Positions 23,490-34,274 of a stretch of DNA of 64,000 bases are shown here, piece by piece. The notes under the pieces were generated by a model. That model searched no databases, had not been told where the DNA came from, and was given only the letters and a program-made list of their open reading frames with translations. The position numbers and the translations under genes were made by a program. This stretch comes from Welwitschia mirabilis (taxonomy: Eukaryota > Gnetophyta > Gnetopsida > Welwitschiales): NCBI GenBank assembly GCA_051453625.1, contig JBOZIK010000001.1, positions 50,553,075 through 50,617,074 on the forward strand, written 5' to 3'. The first letter of the stretch is position 1. Every line of letters begins with the position of its first letter.

Positions 23490-24370
23490 ATTGTAATATT
23501 ATGTATAATAAAAGGAAGTGGGTTTCATTAGCTATAAGATTCTAATTACCTCTTGGATGTGACCTTTATCAACTAATTTTGGATATTGCTGCACATATTG
23601 GATCAAAGATAAATAAGAGTAATGGTGGCTTAGAAATGATTTTGCATGCCTAGAACAATGTAGTTGCTAAACATTTGATACTTATGCAACCTGATAAATA
23701 TCTTTGGAAAAACTCTAAGATTGATCGAAGAACTAATAAGAAAGAAATATTGATTCAGAAGGCACATGAGGATGATGATGTCTATATTCTTATTTTTAAA
23801 CCATTAATTAATTCAAGCAATGTGGAAATTGAGTTTCTTAAGAAAGGCTCTTTTAGTGCAAATAAACTTAATGCTATCATATTGGCATTAAGAGCAGTGC
23901 ATTAAATTTTTTTTAAATTTTTTTTTGATGAGATTAATGCCATTGCTATAAGACATGGAAATGAGATGAATAAAGCCACTAGAAAAATATTATTGGTTCT
24001 CTTATGTCAAATTCATGGTTTTGAACAAAAGAAAAGAGTTGTGGTGATTGTAGCAACAAATAGATAACAAGACCTTGACCTTGTTCTCATCAGCTAATTT
24101 GATTCCTCAATTAGATTAGATCTTTCTAATTATTAAACTCTCTAGGAGCCTATTGCTTAGTATGCAAGGTATTTAAACAAGATGGAACTTGAGACACTTA
24201 TCCATCTTACAGAGGGAATATCAGCCTGTGATTTAAGAGACATTTGCTAACAAGCTGAGAGCTATTGGACTTCAAAGTTAATCAGAGGCCAAGTAAGTAA
24301 ACAAATAATTATTGGACTTCCACCAATTCATAAATACATAAAAGGTGCTAAAAAGAAGTAATAAAACATC
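23490..24370 (+). pseudogene. AAA-ATPase gene fragment, copy 2
   Basis: The open frame 23675-23905 gives EDDDVYILIFKPLINSSNVE and FLKKGSFSANKLNAIILAL. From 23921 it reads FFDEINAIAIRHGNEMNKAT, LLVLLCQIHGFEQKKRVVVI, VATNR.QDLDLVLIS.FDSS, METLIHL-like LETLIHLTEGISACDLRDIC, QAESYWTSKLIRGQ and GLPPIHKYIKGAKK. This is the Walker B to C-terminal-lid half of a AAA ATPase. As in copy 1, the P-loop (Walker A) is missing between the GSFS part and Walker B, where only a T-rich stretch is found. It is better preserved than copy 1 but still has stops. Confidence 0.75.
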
Positions 24371-24795
24371 CTTAAATGGCATCATGATGATAAGTTTAGT
24401 TTAGATAATCAAAATCATGCTAAGCCAAGAATATAAAAGTGGAAACCTATTGTAGTTTAGAAATCATAATAGATCATCATGATTTCAGACAAATGGTAAA
24501 TTAATTGAATATGATATAAAAAAGGGGAATTATTGGTTGTTTAGAATTCTACATCTAAAGGTTCTATTTCTAATGTAATTTATTGAAAAATGTTATGGCC
24601 CTTATATTTTACCATCTATCATATCTTATTCAGATAATATATCACAGTTCCCATTCCAAAACTGTGTGGTCAAAATAATTCTTTGCAGTCTTAACTTCTA
24701 ATAAAGGTAAAATGCGTAAACTAGGAACCTATTTTTTACCCTCTTATACTGATAGCATTATTATTGATAATCAGTCATTGAAAAAAAATAAAATT

Positions 24796-25040
24796 TCACA
24801 CAAAAACAAAACATAAAATTTCTATATTAGAAACACCTATGAATTTCTTAAAATCAGGCATTTTACTAGGTAAGATGATTTTGTGATGGATAAAAGGGTG
24901 AATCCCTGTATCCTTAAAATCCATGTCAAGGTATTTTTTTTTGGTTTGAAGGCCTTGTTTAATGTCATTGATGGCCTTCCAAATCATTTTAAATTTAGTT
25001 GAGTAGATTTGTGTTTTTTCATCTTAGGTTACTAAGTTTT
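24796..25040 (-). pseudogene. Gag N-terminal fragment, Tat type
   Basis: The minus strand has a 63-codon frame: MIWKAINDIKQGLQTKKKYL, DMDFKDTGIHPFIHHKIILP, SKMPDFKKFIGVSN. The PFxxxI...PxKFKMPxFxKYxG pattern is the conserved start of plant gypsy gag. The frame ends abruptly at 24796, about 80 bases before the 3.7-kb repeat. It is probably the 5' part of the gag whose C-terminal part is at 14590-14909. Confidence 0.6.
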
Positions 25041-25499
25041 TGATGGCTTCTTATCATTCAAACAAATTATTATCATCATAATCATTCTTTTGAATTTGTA
25101 GTCTAGGTTTTCATGATGTTTTGGGTTTTTCTTTACAACCCATTCATTTATGAATTCTTGGTTGTTATCATACTTTTTAGAAAAAGGATCCTTAAGGAAA
25201 ACTTTATTTTCATAATCTGAGAGTCTTAGCTTTCTAATTACTAATAATCATATTATTTGAGTGGAATGAGTTAGGTATCCTTTCCAATAACTCCTATAAT
25301 TATTCATGGCATGAAGTTCATTGGAGTTAAATAATTAAGGGTGTTATTGGATGACTACCTCATACTCATCTTTAGAAGTCTAGGCTTTTTTCCATGGGTT
25401 GACATTAGCATTATGGATATTAAATGTTACAAGATAATAGGAAAAGGTAAGGGTAAAAAAAATGTGATTGATTAATAAAAAGGATTTAGGAAAATGATA

Positions 25500-25655
25500 A
25501 GGAACCTATATGAGGGATCCTTCTTTTAGGACCAAAACTATTACAATTATTTTTCACAATGTTAGGTTGATAATGATTTTCGGGTTTTGCCTAGTGCCCT
25601 CCTTTTAGTGCCAAACTATTATGATTGAGTTTTGCAGTGTTAATTTTTTTTAATT
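25500..25655. repeat. Two related 45-bp words 90 bases apart
   Basis: About 25517-25565 and 25607-25652 share the pattern CCTYCTTTTAGKRCCAAA, ACTATT and CAATGTTAR / CAGTGTTAA. Origin unknown. They lie in the leader-side flank of the gag fragment. Confidence 0.4.
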
Positions 25656-28600
25656 GAATTAATATAAACCCTTGGTCTAGGAATAATGTAATTCTAATTA
25701 TTATAATTTTTTCATTAATACTTGAAAGAGTTACTGAAATATTTCATAATAGTAAAACTTAAATTGACATGAATATCTATTTTATGTGTTTTATTTGATT
25801 AGGCCTAATGCATTTTTCAAGCTTTTCATTAAGAATGAAAGATATGTAAAGATAAGACATATTTTAAAGTTAAATTATTATATGATCTTAGGCCTTTAAT
25901 GAATGACTAAGAATTTTTTTAAAAAAAAGGATTAATTATATTTTTAAAAAAGGCTTTAAAAAATAATATTATTTTAAAATGAATTTTTATTATGAGAAAA
26001 TGTAGATCATTCAACCTTGAAAATAAGAACTAACTTGAAAGAATGAAGAAGATGATTCATTTATATAAATATTAAGAAATTAAGAAAAGTAATAGAGCAT
26101 TAAATGGGTAAATAATGAAATTTTTTTATTTTGTTATAATAACCACATATAGAGTTATATGATGAGAAAGAAAACAATATATAAGTATATATATTATTGG
26201 GTGTGTAGCTAAGACTCTAAATATTAATTAAGAAATCTAAGAAAATATTATAATTTACCAAGAACTTTACAAGTAGAAATGAAAAGTGCAGTAATTAAAT
26301 TTTAGACCTTTGAAAAATTAAGAGGATAAAACATTGAAATACATTAATAATAACAAAATTATAAGTTAACATTTGATTGTAAAAAAAAAAAAAGAAACTT
26401 GTAAATCCTAATCTTGGATTAATATGTCACAAATGTCTATTTTAAAGTTATCCCTATGGTTTATCTTGTAGTTTAGCCTCTGTTCTCTGATCTATCTTCA
26501 AGTCTCTCTATTCTTTCCTAATCCATTATGTCTACCTATTTTTCTTTGTGATGTTGATATTCTATCTTTTCTGTTAATGTTTTACTCATGTTCTTTATTA
26601 TGATGTACATTATCTTAGTATTCCATAGTCACTCTCTCTGTACAATGCCTCTATTGATAATCCTTCCTCCTCTTCACTTATGTGCCTCTTTCTTTGATGC
26701 ACATTCTATTGTTCTTTACTACTTTTGTTTATTATTTCCCTCATTATCATACTTTTGGTGGCTATTTTCTTTACTTCTCCTATGTTATCTATGTTTCTAG
26801 CATTAAATGCCCTCATTTTTATTATCTAATGCATTTATCCTTTTTGTGATCTACCCTATCCTATGCGATGATTCTCCTGATCTATTCTCTATCCACATAG
26901 TTTTGCTATTTTTTGATGTCATCTTATGTGCCTCTTCTATGGGACCTAACGATCATCATTCATATCTATGCATAAATGTGAAGGGTGGGTTATGACTCTT
27001 ATTCACATAGATGTTCATGTAAAGCTTCAAAAAAATAAGAATACCAAGTATTTTTGAATTCCTACAAGATTCTAAAGCTATGACAAAATGTAGATATCCA
27101 TGAAGGTTGGAATCAGAAATCTCAATCATCCTATATTAGATAACACATTTTTACTACTAGGAAATTGTATTAGTAGAGTCAAAGATAATCCATTAATTGA
27201 TGAATATGTCTCTCCGAGTAAAAGGAAATGCATCTGAGATCAATGATGTCTTTTAAAAGACTTTTTAATGATTGGATTTTTGTAACTCAACTCAAATAAA
27301 TTAAAAGAATAAGTTAAGAGTAGCAACACTTTTATTCTAGAGTTGAATTCAACTATTATTAGAGATTTGAGATTTCTCATGTGTAATGAATAACTTCTTC
27401 TAATGTGCTAGTAGGGTCAAGCTTGTTTTGCAAGCATTCTCCTAGCAATGTCTTTCTTCTTTTACCAATTTAACTTTCTAAATAGATAACTTGTAAAACA
27501 TAATTAGTCATAGATGAAATGCTAGTATTAACAAAATAAAATCAATACTCTTAACACTGCCATTATTTTCATAACAAAGCAGCTTTACATTTTGTTAATT
27601 AAAAGGGGTTCCTTTTCACAAAAGTTATGACTATAGTTTGTTTTTCGAAATTAAAGAGTGTAATTTATACACATGACACATGCAAGAATTGTAAATCACA
27701 TTGGAACGTGTAAAATTCAACTTTTAAAATGATTTGGTGATGGGTAATTACAGTAAACTTCTTGGAGGAAGAGAGTATATTGTCCTTCATGTTCTTGTTG
27801 TTTTTACCTTTTACTTAATGCACTCTCCTATTTTCATTATGATCTTCTTTGAGATGTATGTCTTTATTATCATAACACTTAAAGAATGATATATTTTTAA
27901 TAGTGCTTGATTTTATTTGTGCTGCTAATAGTGATGGATAGATGGAACTTGCTCAGCTTGCTATGTTATTACTTCATTAAACTACCACATGTTCTGATTT
28001 AACTGATTACAAGTGTTTCAAGGAATTATTTTCTACTCTCTTCTCAATGCTTGAACTAGAAGTCCCATAGCCTCATTCTAGCTTTGTTGAAATAGATCCT
28101 TTTATTCCTCATACTACATCTATTTAAGCTCTCTCTTCAGTTAAACATGACCTTTAAGTTCCCTTTCTGATTATGCATATGGTGTTTTTCGTCTATAGCA
28201 TCATTGATCATAGGTCTGTCTAGTCTCTGGAAGAGCTATGTTTGAAGCACCTTTCAATGTTGGTATCTATGGTATTCTCATTAAATGTAGGTAAATAAAT
28301 TTTAAAAAAAGATTTAAAGGTGTCAATGCTAAATCCAAGTAAGATCACTGGTAGAGCTGGTGCTAAGTTGGATTCTTCTTGTATCAACATGTGTAATACA
28401 AAATGTGTGTGTTATATGCTAAGGTAGAAATCTAGATGATGCCAAATATAGTGACTTGGTACTATTTCAAGTTGCTTCCACTCAATAAACTCTTGCCCAT
28501 GTTCCAAAATTTGAAGTTTAAAAGAAAGAAGTCAGTACACTTTATATAGCTATTTTTAAAACTATCCCTGCTGAAACCTTCTATGGCTAAGAGTGCCATT

Positions 28601-29455
28601 TTGAGCAAATTACTTCAATTGTAAAGAGAAGCTAACTTAGCTATCCATCAACATGCTAGTCATCAAGGTTCTATCATTTCATTCAAAATAAATAGTGCTA
28701 GAGAAAGAAGAGTTTTGATCGATGGAGAATTAATATTTTCATCATCAACACCCACTGGAAAATAGTACATAAGAGAATCTAATGAAATAAGTTCTCTTTC
28801 AAAATTTAAATTATGAAACAAGAACCTTGCATCGCGGATGGCTTTACAATTATATTCAATCAAGAAAAAAAAGAGAAGTAGCAAGGAGGAATAGGAAAAA
28901 CTTCTCCACTAGCTTTTGTGTTCCATGATTCTAGCATATGCATAATACTGCTGCTAGTGCATTGATTTATGAGTAACCCATCCGTCAGGATACTTCCAGC
29001 AACCATATTTAAGAACTTAAAATATTGACATTTTCTTATTCAAATATGTTAATCCTATAGCTCTACTTGTATAATCCTCCACAAAATATAGTTTGTCGTA
29101 AAGCATCTAAAACATGCATGGGGTAATTTTTCAAACATGTAGTGGACTTTTCTTTCAATAAGTTATTTCGTGAAATAACAAATGAGAAATGTGCCTGAAG
29201 CAAACAAACGATAAAGATAAAAGTAAAAGCAAAAGTTTTCCTTTTTATTATATACTACATGATATATCTTTCTAGGGTATCATGTCACTTATCTCTTTCA
29301 TTTGTAGGATGTTTAAAAAATATTATGCAGTTTGATGGAAATGTGAGCAAGGCTTTCATCATTATTGTGTTGAAAACATGAGCCTATTTTCATGGACTAA
29401 GTTTTTTCTATTCATTTTATAAGAAAACTTGTGCATGATGAATCCTCATAATAAA
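25656..29455. other. Long stretch without recognised genes
   Basis: This is 3.8 kb of A+T-rich sequence. Open frames at 26588-26800 and 26807-26995 are T-rich and hydrophobic by composition only. A minus frame at 28663-28884 (DARFLFHNLNFERELISLDS) looks slightly more protein-like but has no recognised motif. No palindromes of the window family are found here. It may contain a diverged element I cannot identify. Confidence 0.35.
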
Positions 29456-29470
29456 CATAAAAATAAAAAT

Positions 29471-29501
<31 letters not shown>

Positions 29502-29512
29502 TAAATATTTAT
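29456..29512. repeat. (AAAAAT)n simple repeat
   Basis: An A-rich simple repeat of ATAAAA units, 40 bases upstream of the plus-strand LTR at 29553. Confidence 0.8.
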
Positions 29513-29552
29513 ATATACTTCATAGATTATGAATTACAAAACATTTAAAGAA

Positions 29553-30613
29553 TGATGCACTAGCATTTTGTGGTTATTTGATGGTGTTTTATAAGCTATT
29601 ATGCATGACATTTATACAAGTTTAGATGAATTTATGAGAATTTTGGAGAATCAATAGAAGATCTTAGAAATATGGAATTCTTGACATGATTTGAAGAATT
29701 TAAGGCACATTCTGATATACATGACTTTGAAGGAAGATTATTAATGGGAAAGGCTAGTTTTTCCTCGCTTTAATGAATAAAGAAGACTATTATCCCCTCT
29801 GTTATCCCCATAACAAATAGGACGATGACTACATTTGATGTTGACATGGACTGCTGAGTCATCTATTGAGATACTAATGAGTCATCTTTTATAAGGAGTT
29901 GTTCTCCTCTTTGTTATTCAAATGATAGACAAGATGACCACTATAACCGACTCTGATAGTTGACCTCATCCATTTCTTATCTATAATGGAGTGAATTTTG
30001 AANNNNNNNNNNACCATTGTATACTTTGTAACCTTGTAAATAAGACCTTCTTCTAACTCTCCTCTCTATTTTTAATGCACCAAAAATTCTTGTGAGAGGA
30101 AATCGAAGGGTGGGAGATTAATCTTAAGAGTTGTAGAAACATGTTCCCTTGGTGGAGGTCTATGCATCTTTCATTGAGGCCCAATTATTTTGTAATCTAG
30201 ATGTTATTACTTTTAATATAAAACCTTATTTTCATTATTACAAAATTTACTAGATGTCCCTTATGATTTATGTTACCCTTGATTCTGTAAAAATTTCATT
30301 AATAACATAGATCTTAAGGATAACCTTTGTTAAGGCTAAAAGTAAGTAGTTTAGATTTTTTTTGCATTACATTTATAATTAGTTGCATTTGTATTTGTAT
30401 TATATCTTTATTTCCTACATTATTACTCAATTCCAATTATCATTTTCTTGTGAAAATTAATCCTTAGTCTCATCTCATAGTCTTCAACAATATACAACAT
30501 TTAGGTTCACTTCCAACTATATTAGTGTATTATGTTATGCAAGATATCTATTTTATTTGTGAATGATATAATCTTTTTAAGTATAAACACTTGCATAAAT
30601 ACACACCATAACA
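29553..30613 (+). mobile_element. Tat/Athila-like 5' LTR, plus orientation
   Basis: It starts TGATGCACTAGC and ends ACACACCATAACA, directly before a PBS, so it is a 5' LTR. It aligns throughout with the LTRs at 42239 and 43963 and with the minus LTR at 7939-9434. U3 holds two palindromes (29787-29831 and 29899-29942); the first has a perfect GTTAT-CCCC-ATAAC hairpin. A decayed TATA element (TGTAAATAAG, 30035-30043) stands where the sister LTRs have TATAAATAA. A 10-N gap lies at 30003-30012. Confidence 0.7.
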
Positions 30614-30636
30614 AATTAATGTCATTTCCAGGGAAG
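30614..30636 (+). other. Degenerate primer-binding site, tRNA-Asp type
   Basis: AATTAATGTCATTTCCAGGG followed by AAG aligns with TGGCGCCGTTGCCGGGGA after C/G-to-T/A changes. It lies immediately 3' of the LTR end, as expected, and matches the minus-strand site at 7917-7938, including the GGGAAGGCTG that follows both. Confidence 0.55.
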
Positions 30637-30783
30637 GCTGTTAAGGGGTAGAAGTATGGTCATCATTCAGGTGAGTACATCAGATTTCTGTTTGGTTATT
30701 TATCCTTAATGACATTATATTTAATTAAAATCTATAGGTTTTCTATTTTCATTTTTAAGTTTTGGTTCTTAATAGTAAAATAA

Positions 30784-31044
30784 CCACCATCTCCTTGGCC
30801 ATTCCGATGATAATCAAAATAATAGTCTATGATTTTAGTTTTTATTGTTGGTTTTTATTTTTAGATTTTAATTTTCTATAATAAAATTAATCTCTGTTGT
30901 CTCTTTTATTATCTAGATGACCTAAAGAACGATAATCAGTATTTTTCATTTTTTGCCTTCTACTTTATTAAGATTTTGTTTTTCTACTCTTTATGTTGTT
31001 TTCCCTTCTATTATGTCCATGATACTCAGGATGATAGTCTATTG
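30784..31044 (+). promoter_or_regulatory. Element leader with three phased palindromes
   Basis: Three palindromes at 30784-30830, 30891-30939 and 31003-31044 (107 and 112 bases apart) lie between PBS and gag. The spacers between them are T-rich and similar to each other (GTTTTTATTTTTAG-like). The same arrangement occurs at 7500-7770 on the other strand, so the three-unit leader is ancestral to both elements. A packaging or dimerisation role is inference. Confidence 0.5.
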
Positions 31045-31379
31045 CTATTTATCTTATTTTCTATTATTATCTAGTTTCAAGACACTGTGAAATGATCAAT
31101 CTAGAAAAGAAGTATCAGAGAGAAAGTTTGTTAATAGAAAGGAACATTAGAGAAGGATTGGTAGACTTCAAAATTAAATCAAAAAAATAACTTCTATATG
31201 TGTATAATATCCCTTATGAGTTTATTTTTTCTAAATAATATCCCATAAAAGAAAATTTATAAGGAGAAAACTAGTTTATAATGTTGAGCGCTACTCAAAC
31301 ACAAAAGTAAGTTGTAGGGTTTTTAATGCCTAGTCCTAATGCAAACATTATCCTAAGGGAATAACTAAAAATAAGAAAT

Positions 31380-33700
31380 GAAAAATATAAACTCCTTTTT
31401 ATTTATTCTTATGAGATGATGTTGAACTAAAGAACCTAAATGCCTACTCAACCTTTAGTGATGAATATAATGAGGATCCCCTTTAATACATTGTAGGCAT
31501 AGAATAATTAATTCTTACTTTAGAGGATGGAAATAAAAAGATTAATAATAAAACATACATGGTAATTATTTTCATGACATTAAAAGAAAGAGCTAAAAAT
31601 TAGCTAAAAATTATACTCCAAAAGAGCTTAAAATCCTAGGATCAAGTCTAGAAAATCTTTATCAAAAGGTTCAAGAGTGAAGAAACCATTAGAAAAAGGA
31701 AAAAGAAAGTAATAAAATTTTCAACAACAACTAAATTATGAATATGCTTCCACATATGAAAATTTCTTTATTACCCTTCACTCTAATTTAGTAGATGCAT
31801 TTTTATAAGAAGAACTAGTTAACTACATTCATAGTAGGTTAGATCACCACATCAAATAAGTTGTAGAGTTTTCTTATGGTGAAAACATTATGAACATCAT
31901 GTTAAAAAATACCTAGAAAATATTAGAAGAATTTGTAGAGGGTAGTCAAACTTGACCAATGTCTAAAGAAAAATTCATTATAGGACAACTCATCAAAGAT
32001 TTAAAAGAGGTTAAACAAGAAAAAGAGGTGAAAGACAACCCTGCACATTTGATTATAAATTTTACAACAACCTTGGAGACATATACTGAAATTATTCTAG
32101 ATGCCAAATCAATAAATGAGAGAAATGTTATGCCAACTTGTGACTTATGTGAAGAAAATTATCACATCATCAAAGATTATCCACTTTTATTAACATACGA
32201 AAAGAAAATACATGAAGAAGTTTATGCTTTCAATCAAATATTTCCAACTTTAAAAATCAAAATCAAGAACAACCTAGATTGAATACACATTTTCAAAACA
32301 ACTCTCAACCTTTTAAATAATGATATAAAAACTCAAACTTTTAATTGAGTCCATTAAATTTTTAATATAAAGATGATTCTCTTCAAAGATCTATTCTTAA
32401 CCTTAAAAAATTACAAGAGAAACAAAATACCAACATTGAAAACTTAGTAAATTTCTTTCAACAAACTATGTTGGCAAACCAAAGATCATAAGGAACATTG
32501 GCTACACAACCTTTATTAAACTCCAATAAAGTAAGAAGAGTCTACAAGATTATGATAAGAAGTGGATATAAAGTAAATCCTTCTCCTTGTAAAGCATCAA
32601 CATCCTAAAATAACACTTAAAATGATGAAGAAAAAGAGGACATTAAAATATTAGAATATTATAACTTTTCTTCTCTTAGTAACAATAAAAAGAAAAATTT
32701 TAACAAAAGCGACTAATTACCCCTTAGCTTGATAGGCTTAATAATAATTCAACTTTCAATGAATATCTTAAAGCCTTAATGAAAAATGTGAGCTTAAACT
32801 TATCCTTATAGAAACTTTTACAATAAATCTAGGGTACTCAAAACTATGAAAATACTTAACAAGAATAAAATAAAAATGAGTTACTCCTAGAAAAGTCTTT
32901 CTATCATAATCCCTCACAAATCTAGTGTTATAAAAATATTTTAAATTTAAATATCTAGGGGCAACAACAGTGAATGTTGCATTAGAGGGAAAAAAAAGAT
33001 TAGAAGGGCTATTATCAACATTGGAGCAAGTGTTAATATTATGCCACTACACATTTGCAAAAGACTTGATTTAGAGGGTAGAATAGAGGCAAGGGAGATT
33101 CTATTAGAGTTAGTAAAGACTTTAGTTAAGAAACTCTTAGGGATCACCAAAGATTTAGTGATCCAAATTGAAGAGGCTTGCTACCCAATAGATGTAGTTA
33201 TCATAGAATTTGAACATAATAGAGGATATTCATTACTTCCAGAATGAGCATTTTATGCAACAGAACATAACATTATTGACACAAGAACTAGAATGATAAA
33301 TTATGATCTAAAAAATAAAATGTTTATAATTAGAGTCTTTAATGTAGCCAAAAAATCCCTAGGTGATGAAGAAGACTTAAAAGATAATACCAAACCAACT
33401 TTATTTCTTCAACATCATTCCTTTAAAGAAAGAGAGCCGACATTACATCAACCTATACTTTTTGATGACCCACTTGAAATTAAAAATTTAGAAGCCATTG
33501 CTACATTTGACTTTGAGCATAAATTTTTATATTAAAATGAAAAATAAATAAAACCCTTATATTATAAGAAAGTCCAACTATTAAGCTCTCACCTTGAGGG
33601 AGATTGTCTACTACGTAAGCCAAAAACTAAAAATCATAATTTTAATTTAAATATGAAAAATATTTTTAGTGGACTCGAACATATTTTTCTTTTTAATGAT
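31380..33700 (+). pseudogene. Gag-protease segment A (Athila/Tat-like)
   Basis: The gag part includes LDHHIK.VVEFSYGENIMNI and an open frame (31959-32282) ending in a zinc-knuckle remnant CDLCEENYHIIKDYPLL, where the last Cys of CX2CX4HX4C reads Tyr. The protease part (from about 33000) reads AIINIGASVNIMPLHICKRL, then RGYSLL and TRTRMINYDLKNKMFIIRVF. This matches the plant gypsy protease pattern LxDxGASxNxMPxxxxxxL with the catalytic Asp read as Asn. After a poorly conserved tail it ends near 33700; no RT follows. Several stops are present. Confidence 0.7.
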
Positions 33701-34106
33701 CAAAACAAAACTCTTATAATCAATGAAAATCATTTACTAGATTTAATATTAATCTTCGCTTTAACTTCCAAAATTCTTGCTTTCATGAGGTCTCATTGAG
33801 TTTTATATACTATCCATATCTTCCTCTAATTGATTCTACTTAAAAATGATTATGTACCTTTTATGTTTGATTAATTAATGAATATTTAGTTTTGACCTTA
33901 TTTCTTTGAAATAATGTAATATCCTAAGCCCATATAAAAAGATGTTTCCTTCTTTTCTTTCTTTTCAATAAAAGTATAACTAGAATAAAATTTTCTTGCT
34001 TTGGTATTTCCTTTTTTCTTTCATGGTCTTTTATCATTTTGACTCTAATTTTATCTTCATCTTTCTATTAAATTTTTATTATTTAATTTTGCTTTTTATT
34101 TTTTAT

Positions 34107-34147
34107 TTTCCTCTCTCTCATTTAAATGATGAGAATGATGACTGTTA
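34107..34147 (+). repeat. Palindrome unit 3' of protease, copy A
   Basis: CTCTCTCATTTAAATGATGA followed by GAATGATGACTG is a member of the palindrome family. It recurs at 36663-36705 (copy B) and 39560-39591 (copy C, cut by a gap). All three stand about 400-500 bases after the protease tail. Confidence 0.5.
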
Positions 34148-34274
34148 GTTGTTTTAGTTTTCTATTATTTTAATAAAATATATTTTGATGGATCTGTTGA
34201 GATTTCTGACTTAATCACTTAAGAATTTTAGAAAGTTAATGAATAAAGGTTGGAAATATTTGAGCAACCTTTAT

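Larger units (their letters stand above)
21011..24712 (+). repeat. 3.7-kb direct repeat, copy 2 (gene-fragment segment)
   Basis: This is the partner of 16083-19835. Its left end abuts a 100-N gap, so the true boundary is unknown. The right end of similarity is near 24712, after TCTAATAAAGGTAAA. About 80 bases further on, minus-strand gag begins. Both copies share the same gene pieces and the same missing parts, so the segment was already rearranged before it was duplicated. Confidence 0.7.
9434..25040 (-). mobile_element. Decayed Tat-lineage Ty3/gypsy body, interrupted
   Basis: The minus-strand order from high to low coordinate is gag N-terminus (24796-25040), [two 3.7-kb foreign copies], gag C-terminal part (14590-14909), protease (13440-13560), RT (11640-12400), RNase H (11215-11445), second RNase H (10745-11065) and integrase (9645-10257), followed by an LTR. 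The second, archaeal-type RNase H between RNase H and integrase is the hallmark of the Tat lineage. All domains carry stops. That the two gag pieces belong to one element is inference; they could be separate insertions. An 874-N gap (14910-15783) hides the junction. Confidence 0.55.

Noticed and set aside
16083-24712. Helitron or Mutator-like ends for the 3.7-kb repeat
   Set aside because: I searched the visible borders for a CTRR plus hairpin end, long inverted repeats or matching target duplications and saw none. One border is inside a gap, so the question stays open but I make no call.
26588-26995. Two hydrophobic plus-strand ORFs
   Set aside because: They are T-rich composition artefacts with no motif and no second copy for comparison.
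32947-33150. 67-codon minus-strand ORF
   Set aside because: It is a shadow of the protease segment of gag-protease copy A on the plus strand.
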